A DNA stretch of 64,000 nt, taken from NCBI GenBank assembly GCA_022559845.1, contig CM040126.1, positions 126,022,886 through 126,086,885 of the forward strand, given 5' to 3'. Shown here one piece after another: positions 55,263 through 64,000 of the stretch. The DNA is from Amorphophallus konjac. Its lineage: Eukaryota > Streptophyta > Magnoliopsida > Alismatales > Araceae. The notes below the pieces were generated by a model. It ran no database searches and was not told where the DNA came from. It saw only the letters and a program-made list of their open reading frames with translations. Numbering within the stretch: position 1 is the stretch's first letter; every line of letters starts with the position of its first letter. The translations under genes were made by a program, and so were the position numbers.

Positions 55263-57461
55263 CTATTTTACATGGGCAGGTACCCAACCAGTCTTGGGTC
55301 CTGCATGGTTAATAGTGACACCTTTGGTAGGTGTTCTAAACAACCTTATAGCATTTAGGTCATCAGATCTTATCAGATGGCAATTATTCATTAAATGACC
55401 TAATATACCACAATAATAGCAAGAGGTAGCAGATTTCAGATTTGTTTTATGCACATTCTGATTAGCATGATTTCTATGTGCATTTGCATGAAATTTTCTG
55501 TTAACAGAATTAAGATTCTGTTTACCAACATAAGCCAGCCAACAGTCAGAAGCTCTATGGCCTGGCTTCCCACATTCAAAACATGTAAGTATTTTCTTTT
55601 CAAACACAAATTCATTTCTATCAGAAATATTTCTATTGACAGGGAATTTACCAGATTTATTGTTAAACTTCCTTCCCTGATCATGCCAACATTGGGCTGC
55701 AATGTGGCCCATCTTGTCACAGTGAAAGCATGAATTAGAATTTCTTCCACCAGCCCTCAGCCAGCATTCAATAGCCCTGTGGCCTGTCTTTCCACACTCA
55801 AAGCATGTAATGAGCTTATCTTTAAAAACAAATTTGTTCTTATTAGGACCATGTTGGCTTGCAGGAGATTTACCATGATATGAATGAGATGTTTTCTTAT
55901 CATTTGCAAACCAGCATTGTGCAATTGTGTGTCCTAATTTACCATAGTGAAAACATTCAATTCTCTTTTTCTGAAATGAAGGATTTCTATCATGAAGGTT
56001 CCTAGCAGTCATATCATCCTTCTCCATCAATTTACATTCATGCATCAGATGACCAAATTTATGACAATAATGGCATGACATTTTCTTTTTAGATGCATGT
56101 AAATGTGTGTGTGAACTTTGATCAACATGCCCTAATGAACCCCTTTTATTTAATTTCTGTTTTCCAATCTTTTTCTGATTTTTGTTCTGTTCTTCAGTTT
56201 TCTGAACAATGGGTTGTTTATCTTTTGAAGTGGTGGCTACATTTGAAGCCTTTACAAAAGATGTCATCAACTTGCTCTTAAATTCTTTCTTGTTACTATT
56301 ATTGTAGCCTAACCCTTCCTTCCTAGTGTTGATTTTTACACCTAGTAGCTTGTCTAGGTTTTTCTGCCCACTTACGAATTTTGACAAAGTATTGTTCAGA
56401 TCATTTATTTCAGATTGAAGGGAAGAGACCTGATGTTCATAGTTGACTATATCTTCTTCACAGACCAGAATTTGTTGATGCATCACATCATTCAAAGTTC
56501 TAAGGGTATCAATTTCTGATTTCAGTGTGAGCTCATTTTGATTTTCATCAACATATTTTCCTTTTTCAAATGTCAGCAATCTCTCTGACATTGTGGAGTT
56601 CAACTGTTTTAATTTTTCAATTTCCTCCTTTAGACTAGTGTTCTCCTGCTCAAGTTTATCATCATCAAACAAAACATCAGTTAGAAAACTTGGATATTCT
56701 GATGTACAGTTTTCAAAGTTTTCCTGAAATTTTAAGTTTGCAACACTAACAGCCTTGAACTCTTCATTGATCAATTTGTTTTCATTCTCAAGACTGATTA
56801 GTTTTTGTTCAGATTCTTGACATTGGTTTCTGAGTTTAGTGTTTTCAGATTCAACATGATCAAGTTCTGATTGGATTCCATCTAATTTCGACACTTGTCT
56901 TCTGAGTATCTCATTTTCAGTTTTCAGAATTTCAGGATTTTCTAAATTTTCAGTTCCAGAAATAGGATCCCCTAGACTTGTTAATTTCTTTATCAGACTT
57001 TTATTCTTCTTCCTCAATTTTTCATGGGAGTTTAACAGATTAGCATAGGCATCCTCCCAGTCATCTAAAGTGAAACTATCGAAAGGATTGATTACCTCTT
57101 CAGCATCTTCAAATTTATCTTGATCAGTGCTTTGGTCGCTTTTATCAGCCATCAGGCAGCTGTCCTCATTCATCCTCTGAGCTAGCTTCAACTGATCCAG
57201 AATGTCCTTTGCGGACCTGCAGTCATAAAAATAAGAGTGTAGAGCCTTGTCAGTAGCTTCTTTCATTAATCTCAAAACTTTCTGATTCTCTCCATTTCTT
57301 GATCTATCACTTTTAGTCCATTTGGACTCTTCCTTTGGCAGTCTGTGAGGACCATGTGAAATTAACTTCCACAGATCCAGATCCATCAACTCTACATAAT
57401 TGTGTAGACTGCTAACCCATGAATTAAAGTTAGAACCATTGTAAACCGGTGGAGAACCCAT
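55263..57461 (-). CDS. Sirevirus-type gag with coiled coil and six zinc-knuckle motifs
   Basis: 732 residues, uninterrupted, starting 106 bp after the primer site. The N-terminus (YNGSNFNSWVSSLHNYVELMDLDLWKLI) matches the copia gag pattern. A long coiled coil spans about 150-380. Five CCHC knuckles of form CX2CX4HX4C lie near 462, 551, 578, 625 and 678; a further one near 504 has the second Cys replaced (CFHYGKLGH). The protein ends with GPKTGWVPAHVK, recalling the GPK..WVP stretch at the gag/pol border of Sireviruses, so the ORF stops where pol should start. Gag builds the particle and binds RNA. The number of knuckles is high for copia gag (usually one or two). Intact gag suggests it could assemble particles for itself with enzymes supplied by a helper. 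Confidence 0.9.
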   Translation of the reverse strand: MGSPPVYNGSNFNSWVSSLHNYVELMDLDLWKLISHGPHRLPKEESKWTKSDRSRNGENQKVLRLMKEATDKALHSYFYDCRSAKDILDQLKLAQRMNEDSCLMADKSDQSTDQDKFEDAEEVINPFDSFTLDDWEDAYANLLNSHEKLRKKNKSLIKKLTSLGDPISGTENLENPEILKTENEILRRQVSKLDGIQSELDHVESENTKLRNQCQESEQKLISLENENKLINEEFKAVSVANLKFQENFENCTSEYPSFLTDVLFDDDKLEQENTSLKEEIEKLKQLNSTMSERLLTFEKGKYVDENQNELTLKSEIDTLRTLNDVMHQQILVCEEDIVNYEHQVSSLQSEINDLNNTLSKFVSGQKNLDKLLGVKINTRKEGLGYNNSNKKEFKSKLMTSFVKASNVATTSKDKQPIVQKTEEQNKNQKKIGKQKLNKRGSLGHVDQSSHTHLHASKKKMSCHYCHKFGHLMHECKLMEKDDMTARNLHDRNPSFQKKRIECFHYGKLGHTIAQCWFANDKKTSHSYHGKSPASQHGPNKNKFVFKDKLITCFECGKTGHRAIECWLRAGGRNSNSCFHCDKMGHIAAQCWHDQGRKFNNKSGKFPVNRNISDRNEFVFEKKILTCFECGKPGHRASDCWLAYVGKQNLNSVNRKFHANAHRNHANQNVHKTNLKSATSCYYCGILGHLMNNCHLIRSDDLNAIRLFRTPTKGVTINHAGPKTGWVPAHVK

Positions 57462-57566
57462 GGATTAAATTGGCAAGTAGATTTATGTAGTAGAGAATAA
57501 ATTCAAAATGCACCAAGGGACAACAGGATCCTCTGCAGATCGTTGGATCTGATCAATCAGAGAACC

Positions 57567-57578
57567 GCTCTGATACCA
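57567..57578 (-). other. Sirevirus primer-binding site (tRNA-iMet)
   Basis: TGGTATCAGAGC on the minus strand, two bases inside the 5' LTR. Confidence 0.93.
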
Positions 57579-58605
57579 AGTGATAGGATGCAAGGCCTGG
57601 ATACAGAGGGGGGGGGGTGAATGTATCCTGCTCTAAAATCACCCAATTAAAACTCGAATGCTCAAGTATGCGGAATTAAAAGCAGTTGATGAAATGTGCT
57701 GAAAATACTTAGAAGCAACTCAGCAAGCCAACACAAATCTACTAGCTCTCACACGCTCCTAACCAAACATCTAAAGATCGCAGCAGAGAAAATAACATAT
57801 AAGGAAAAACACACCACAAGAGAACACCAAGATTTTTAGGTGGTTTGGTCCAAAGACCTACGTCCACCCCTCACTCCAAACCGGAGTGAGGCTTCCACTA
57901 GCTAGGCTAGAAACTGCAGACTCAGTCTGCAACAAATTGCTGCCGCATAGCTTGACCAGGGGAACAACCTCCCCTGTTCCTCCCAACCGGAGGGACACCC
58001 CAAGTGACTCCCAGCCACTTGGAAACCAGAGACGGAAGTCTCTCTTCCTCCAGACCAGGAGGGAACACCTAGTCTTGCAACCACAAGACCAGAACCGGAG
58101 GATCAATCCTCCCTTCCTCCAAACCGGAGGGAAACCTAGAGACCTAAGTCTCTCTTCCTCTGAAACCCAGAAGGAAGCACAGGTGACACCAAGCCACCGG
58201 CAAACTAGAGGTCTCGGACCTCTCTTCCTCCCAACCGGAGGGAACCCGACCTCACACAAGAGAGTCGGAAGAACAACTGTTGAAGGTTTAAAAGGAAAAA
58301 CAAAAAAACGCAGCAACAGAAAGCTGGAAGAATAAAATGCACAAAGGCTCTCGCAGGAGCTGGCTGGCCCGGATTTGATCCACGGTCCAGCATAAATTGA
58401 TCTTCAGTTGAAGCTTCCTTTGCTCTAGCTCTCTCTTCTTCTCACTCTTCTTTTTCTTCTCTTTCGCAGGCTCTCTCTCTGTCTCTTCTTTCTTCTTCTT
58501 CTGCTCACAGCCTCTCTGCTGCACTATCAGTCTATCTCGATCACTCTTTCTCTTTCAGATCTGGTTATCTCTTCTTCTACTACTTATTTCAATGGACGGA
58601 GGCTT

Positions 58606-58615
58606 CTATTTATAT
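58606..58615 (-). promoter_or_regulatory. TATA box of the Sirevirus 5' LTR (element promoter)
   Basis: ATATAAATAG in minus sense, about 160 bp downstream of the last 11-mer of the U3 array. Confidence 0.7.
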
Positions 58616-58778
58616 CAGGTTCAGCATGTGCTAGGGCGTGCTCTTTTCGATTCCCGCCCAAGCTTCAGTCCACGTGGTGACCTCTCAGCATCTTGGATTG
58701 CGTGCCAGATGCCAGCCTAGTGTCACGTGCCCAGACTCTGTAGGTTTAATGAAACAATACTTCAGTCGATCAGCAGAA

Positions 58779-60960
58779 TGTATAGACTTAATGTAAAAGC
58801 AGTAGTGTACAGACTTAAAAGATGCAGCGTGATAAGCAACCGAATGTATATACTTTAGAACAGCAGATGATCAAGTATGTACACTGAGAGTGTATAGACT
58901 TGTAACATGCGCTCTCAGTGTATAGACTTGTAACATGAATGCATTTTCATCACAAGATAGAATGTGTAGACTTCTGTGAAGTGCATGAGAGAATCGGGTG
59001 TACAGACTTTGGGTGAAGCATGTAATGCAACACAGTGTATAGACCTGAAGCTTGATATTGAGTGTATATAGTTGAAGCTTATCAAACGAATGCATAAACT
59101 TCATGATAGCGAACGAGTGTATAGACTTAGTGTTAACGTGCCAGAGAAACCAGTGTACAGACTTCATGTTAACGTGCCAGACAAACTGGTGTACAAACTT
59201 CATGTTAACGTGCCAGACAAACTAGTGTACAGACTTGCTGAGTTTTCGCTAAGTCTGTATAGACTTGATGAAAGAGTCCCTGGGAAGGCAGTGTACACAC
59301 TTGATGGCGTGAAGGAAAGAGTGTATAGACTTCATTTGAAGGGGATGAACATGTGCTGAAGTGTGTACAGTCTACAAGGATGGATGTTCAGACTTAACCT
59401 CTGAAGAGTATATACTCTGCTGAAGAACGTTAAGTCGAAGTACAAGCCACAGGCTGTATAGACTTCATATGAGAATGCAACATTGTATAGACTTGAGAGA
59501 GACGCTGAATGAGACGCAGATGCTATATAGACTTTACATGTGAATGCATATGCCAATGTATATACTTGAAAGCATGAGACGCTGACTGAGACGATCAAAT
59601 GTACAGACTTCGAATCAAGGCTTGAATAGTAAATCAATGTCTAGACTTGGAACCCCAATCGCCAATGTATAGACTTGCAGCTTGAACCAGTGTATAGACT
59701 CTGATGCAAATGAGAAGCCAATGTGCAGACTTCACAAAGTATAGACCTTCCAAACGACTGTATAGACTTTAGCCCAATCAGCGATGTATAGACTTGGAAC
59801 ATCTGAGGACCAGTGTACAGACTTTGTGAAACAGAGTCCAATGAATAGACTTGACAGGTTGACCCACTGTATAGACTTTGAAGCTGAAGCCAATGTGTAG
59901 ACCTGTGAAGCTTGAGGCCAATGTACAGACTTGGCGTTCCACTGTGGATGTATAGACTTTGGCAAGAGATTGGTTGTACAAACTTCAACACACCTGCAAT
60001 GTACAGGCTTTGATAAAGCAGCGTTGTGTAGGCTTGGCCAGAACGTAAGAATATGTATGAGTGTATAGACTTGGCCAAGCGTAGGAAAAGATGTGGAGTG
60101 ATGTGTAGACTTTGCGTTCAACTGGATGTACGGGCTTGGAGGGTTCACTGATGGCTGTACAGACTTGGGCGTTGTATAGACTTGGAATGCCAAAGCCATT
60201 GTATAGACTTGGCGTGCCGAAGCCATTGTATAAACTTGGCGAATGGCTTGAAACACAAGGACGCTGCTCGCTGTACAGACTTGATCAAAGCAGCTGAACA
60301 ATGTACACACTTCCAATGTATAGACTCTTCCAATATGCAGACTTTGGCTTGGAACAAAGGTAAAGATGAGGAGTGTATAGACTTAACAGAGCCAGTGTAT
60401 AGACTTGCAAACATGCATGAACAAGTGTCCGATGTACTGACTTGAACGCTTCTAAGGCCAACACTGCGATGTCTAGACTTTGAAACAAAGGCAATGTATC
60501 GACTTTAAAAACCAAAGACAGTGTATAGACTTGATGCAGTTCCTCTGCCAATGTACATACTTTGATTCCCAAATGCGAAGCACACAATGCAAAGACTCTA
60601 TACAGACTTCATGGCATGCAGCAATACATTGGACGATGTATAGACTTTACATTCAATATGCATGAGACCTTGTACATGGGCTGTACAGACTTAGTGTGTG
60701 CTAGCATGTGGATGTATGGACTTCATGAAATCAGGCAATGCTGACTGATGTAGACACTTGGCAGATAAAGTGAAGTATGAACTACCCTGTACAGACTTTA
60801 AGACTTAGTGAGCAACCCGGTGAATAGACTTGGCGATTGTGAGAGCATGCGAAGTACAGACTTTGTGTTGTGAACACAGACTGTATAGACTTGCTAAGTT
60901 GCATGAACAAATGGCATTGTATAGACTTTACGAAGAGCACACGTAGCAATGTGTGGACTT
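58779..60960. repeat. U3 array of the 11-mer TGTAYAGACTT (5' LTR)
   Basis: Same array as in the 3' LTR with one additional motif-bearing unit. Many differences between the two LTRs are C/T changes within the motif (TGTACAG against TGTATAG). Confidence 0.95.
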
Positions 60961-61187
60961 GGTGACTCACGCAGACAGATGAGTGAACACACTATGCCAT
61001 GCTCACAGTTAATCAATGTACCAAGTTTTGAATGAGTAGTTCTAAATGAAGTAAACACATAAGACATCAACTTGTCATCATCAGAGCACACGAAAACAAT
61101 GTCATCATCAAAACATAAGTCAAGACATATGACATCAAACATATGAGAGTTATAGTGTTTGTCATCATCAAAACATAATATCCAACA

Positions 61188-61800
61188 CATTAAACCGGAA
61201 TATATTCAGCCATCGGGGCTTCAAGCCGACAGATATTCAGCCATCGGGGCTTCAAGCCGACAGATATCCAGCCATCGGGGCTTCAAGCCGACAGATATTC
61301 CACCGAAGGGGCATTAAACCGACTAAACCTTCTATCGACGGGGCGTTAAACCGACTAGACCTTCCGCCGACGGGGCTTTAAACCGACTATACCTTTCACC
61401 GATGGGGCGTTAAACCGACTAAACCTTCCGCCGACGGGGCGTTAAACCGACTAGATCTTCCGCCGACGGGGCGTTAAACCGACTAAACCTTCCGCCGATG
61501 GGGTGTTAAAACGACTAAACCTTCCGCCGACAGGGCGTTAAACCGACTAGCCCTTCCACCGACAGGGCGTTAAACCGACTAGACCTTCCGCTGACGGGGC
61601 GCTAAACCGACCAACTTTCAGCCACCGGGGCTTCAAGCCGACAACTACCCCTTCATCGGCCCTAGGGTTGACAGCTACCTCATCATCGGCCTTCGGGTCG
61701 ACAGCTATATAATCATCGGCTCCTAGCCGACAACTACCTCATCATCGACTCCTAGCCGACAGCTATCTCCTCATTGGCACCCCAGCCGACAGCTTCCCAG
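61188..61800. repeat. 31-32 bp tandem repeat array
   Basis: Starts with the right target duplication CATTA. First three units contain TTCAGCCATCGGGGCTTCAA, followed by about ten units CTTCCGCCGACGGGGCGTTAA plus ACCGACTARAC at 32 bp, then looser units with CATCATCGGC and GACAGCTA. Non-coding. Confidence 0.92.
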
Positions 61801-62113
61801 TCAAATAAAATAGACCTCTCACCTTGGTTCGGATCCTTCCCCGGCCAGAGGACAATAGAATAAACCTTTCACTTTGGTTCGGATCCTGCCCCGGCCAGAG
61901 AACAAAAGAGACCCGTCTCTTTGACTCTCACATCCCGCTACCCAACGCCCCTCTGCAGGGCCATTTCAGTCGGGGCCCACTGTCAGGGTTAATCCATCTG
62001 TCCCACCACGCTTCCCATAACTTCGGCTCCTGCAGCCCGCTTCCTAATTTCGGCCCTTATGGCCCACTCCCCTAATGTCCCTTGGGTTGTGTAGCCCGCT
62101 TCCCTAATACCCT
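61801..62113. repeat. Short direct repeats and start of a TTCGGCTC minisatellite
   Basis: A ~55 bp unit with CCTTGGTTCGGATCC and CCCCGGCCAGAG occurs twice (61812-61920). From 61990 on, CTTCGGCTCCTGCAGCCCGC-like units of ~30 bp appear, the same family as at 63290-63800. Confidence 0.75.
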
Positions 62114-63289
62114 TTCAGCCGTTCGCGGTCTGCTTCCCTAATACCTCTACTACCACTACACTTATACGTAACAACAATATTTTCTTATGCAAAACAAACA
62201 AACAAACAAAAAATAAACAACAACACCAAAAAAAACAACAAAACAAAAAAAACAAAACAAACACAAAAAAAGAAAATGAAAAAAAAAGAATGCATGATTG
62301 CCCTGCTTGCATGGTTGCTTAATATAGAATAATACACCTCCTTGGAATTTTCTAGGACCGCATTTCCTTGCTAAATAATGTTGCCCCGATTCCGGATGCA
62401 TGGGCGTCACGGCATGCACTCAAAGGGAACCCAATTATGGCAGGTGCACATGTCAATGGGAAGAGTCATGGCTGAATCGGTAAGCCCAACTCACAAAATA
62501 AACCTGAGGCAACGCTCCCACACTTAGCACTTAATGTGTTCAATAGCTTTCAACCATAGGGATTGCCCGAATTCCTTCTTAGCACTCTACGGAGACTTGA
62601 ATTCTTGCACTCGCGTGAAAGGTAATCGTGAGGAAAAAGCTGCCCACCCCCACTGTAAAACAAAAAATAATAAAAAAGAGAGAGAAAAAAAAAGAGAGAA
62701 ACGTGAATCCGAGTAGCCGGGAATCCCCATTGAGACACATGAGGAGACTCGCGCGAAATGGTGAAGCGAATTACAATAAGGATGAAACCTATTAGCCGGG
62801 AATCCCCATTGAGACACATGAGGACACTCGTGCCGAATCGTGAAATCCGCTACCAAAATAAACAAGTGGGGGCTGTGTGAAGCTATCAAAAGTCGAAAGC
62901 CTGGAACTAATGTGTAGGTGCTAGAGTGATCCTCGAGTGTCACCTGGAAAACCTGCATATCCCTATGGTTAGGGCTCTTTGTTCACATACCGCCACGCCA
63001 CAGAGAATTGCCTCGGGTGAAATGCGTGAATTAAGGCTATGCATGCAAGACGTGTGATATCCTCTTGACGGGTGCACCACCCCTCAATTGTGCCTCATGA
63101 CCCGCACCGTGTCTGCGAATTATGGGCGATGTCCCTATCCCATCCCCTATAGAGGGAGCTATCACATACGTATGTTTATGTTATGTCTGCTAATGAATGC
63201 CTGCATGCTTGAATAAAAAATAATAACAAAAAAATAAATAAAAAAATAAATAAAAAAAATAATGTGTGTATACAGTAAAATCAATTTCG
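62114..63289. other. Non-coding spacer with A-rich runs and a direct repeat
   Basis: A-rich AACAAACAAAA runs at 62165-62290 and 63215-63265. A ~58 bp direct repeat starting TAGCCGGGAATCCCCATTG occurs at 62714 and 62793. No gene on either strand. Confidence 0.65.
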
Positions 63290-63800
63290 GCTATCGCAGC
63301 CTATTTTCCCAGCTCTGGCTCGTAGAGCCCAATCTTGGCCCCCCATGGCCTACCTCTTGCCCTCGCGGCTCGTTAATCTCCCAACTCCGGCTTCTGTAAT
63401 CTGCTTCCCCGATTCGGTCTTCATGGCCCGCTTCCCATAATTTCGGCTCTTGCAACCCGCTTCCCAACATCTTTGGCTCTTGCAGCCTGCTTCCCGAAAT
63501 TCGGCTCTCATAGCCTGCTTCCTAGAATTCGGCCTTCGCGGCTCACTTCCCATAATTTCGGCTCTTGGAGCCCGCTCCCCAATATCCTTGGCTTTATAAG
63601 CTGCTCCCCCAATTCGGCCTCCGCGGCCCGCTTCCCGACTTTGGCTCTTCTGGCCTGCTTCCCTTTGGCTTTTATAGCCTGCTTCCCAACTTTGGCTCTT
63701 GTAGCCTGCTTACCTCGGCCCCCATGGCCCGCTTTCCTAAGTCTGGCTCTGGCAGCCTGCTCCCCAAATTTCAGCTTTCGCAGCCCGCTTCCCTGATTTG
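63290..63800. repeat. ~30 bp minisatellite with TTCGGCTCTTGCAGCCCGC units
   Basis: About 17 units, each with a CTTGCAGCC or CATGGCCC core and a CGCTTCCC spacer, irregular in length. The remaining 200 bp to the window end are purine-rich and then carry two copies of CAGTTCCCGGTACCC-like sequence 68 bp apart. Confidence 0.85.
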
Positions 63801-64000
63801 AGGACACTAAATAAATTCTCACCCCATGTTTACGTGCAAGGGAATATAGAAGAGGAGAAAAGAGAAGAGGAGAAAAGAAGAGAAGAAGAGACGAACAAAG
63901 CACGTCAGTTCCCGGTACCCCGTCGGCACTGATAAAGAGACAAAGGGACCAACAAACTATGTTAGCTCCCGGCACCCTGTCGGCGCTGACGAAGAGATAA

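Larger units (their letters stand above)
49093..61187 (-). mobile_element. 12.1 kb non-autonomous Sirevirus (Ty1/copia), gag only
   Basis: LTRs 49093-52690 and 57581-61187 are nearly identical. In element sense they start TGTTGGATATTATG and contain TTTTGATGATGACAAAC, as in Sirevirus LTRs. The initiator-Met primer site adjoins the right LTR, several CTCCCCCTTT-type purine tracts precede the left LTR, and the single long ORF is a Sirevirus-like gag. Protease, integrase, reverse transcriptase and RNase H are absent. A perfect CATTA duplication shows a clean insertion into a 31-32 bp tandem array. Confidence 0.95.
57581..61187 (-). repeat. Sirevirus 5' LTR
   Basis: 3607 bp, near-identical to 49093-52690. 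Differs by scattered substitutions, a shorter TTCTTC run near 58490 and a 27 bp unit gained at 60214-60240. Confidence 0.95.

Overview
This window is plant nuclear DNA, almost certainly from a flowering plant with a large, repeat-rich genome. The evidence is Ty3/gypsy and Sirevirus-type Ty1/copia long terminal repeat (LTR) elements with plant tRNA primer-binding sites, plant TATA boxes, GT-AG introns, and two plant-specific families, the plant mobile domain (PMD) and a DUF7745-like domain. I see no conventional single-copy host gene, tRNA gene or rRNA gene. The species cannot be named from the sequence. A run of 100 N at 41928-42027 is an assembly gap.

Layout. (1) 1-3632 is a long non-coding repeat: CGGCACGCC-type minisatellite blocks, purine-rich and AT-rich stretches. 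Its last 1.26 kb recurs at 42028-43233. (2) 3633-25490 is a ~21.9 kb Ty3/gypsy element, probably Tat lineage, lying on the minus strand. It has ~2.2 kb LTRs (3633-5837 and 23297-25490), a primer-binding site next to the right LTR and a purine tract next to the left one. Minus-strand content is two gag-position ORFs and an integrase with an intact catalytic triad, but no protease, reverse transcriptase or RNase H. Between integrase and 3' LTR, on the opposite strand, lies a cassette of four intron-containing genes: one DUF7745-like (7017-8424) and three PMD-family (8997-12144, 12513-13796, 14382-16855). (3) 25491-40984 is the decayed minus-strand gag-protease region of another Ty3/gypsy element, split by a nested 9.4 kb Tekay/Del-like element (27319-36709) with 4.2 kb LTRs and only a small zinc-knuckle gag ORF. 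(4) 40985-44319 holds two related LTRs in inverted orientation around the gap, each followed by the same primer-binding site. (5) 44320-49092 and 61188-64000 are non-coding minisatellite blocks. (6) 49093-61187 is a complete-ended, non-autonomous Sirevirus (minus strand) with a perfect CATTA target duplication, 3.6 kb LTRs, a 732-residue gag and multiple polypurine tracts, but no pol.

Two signals stand out beyond ordinary annotation. A family of about 24 GC-rich palindromes built on GGCGTCC...GGACGCC lies in AT-rich DNA. It occupies the U3 of the 22 kb element, the promoter of its PMD gene, and intron 1 of two of the antisense genes; the outer arm bases change in matched pairs. In the Sirevirus, almost all of U3 is an array of about 70 copies of an 11-mer, TGTAYAGACTT, about 31 bp apart. 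In both elements the array sits immediately upstream of the TATA box.

How it may work together (inference): the antisense cassette keeps its introns because they are not spliceable from the element's own genomic RNA, so the element can mobilise intact multi-exon genes if enzymes are supplied in trans. Exon, intron and palindrome positions correspond between paralogues, which suggests duplication inside the element.
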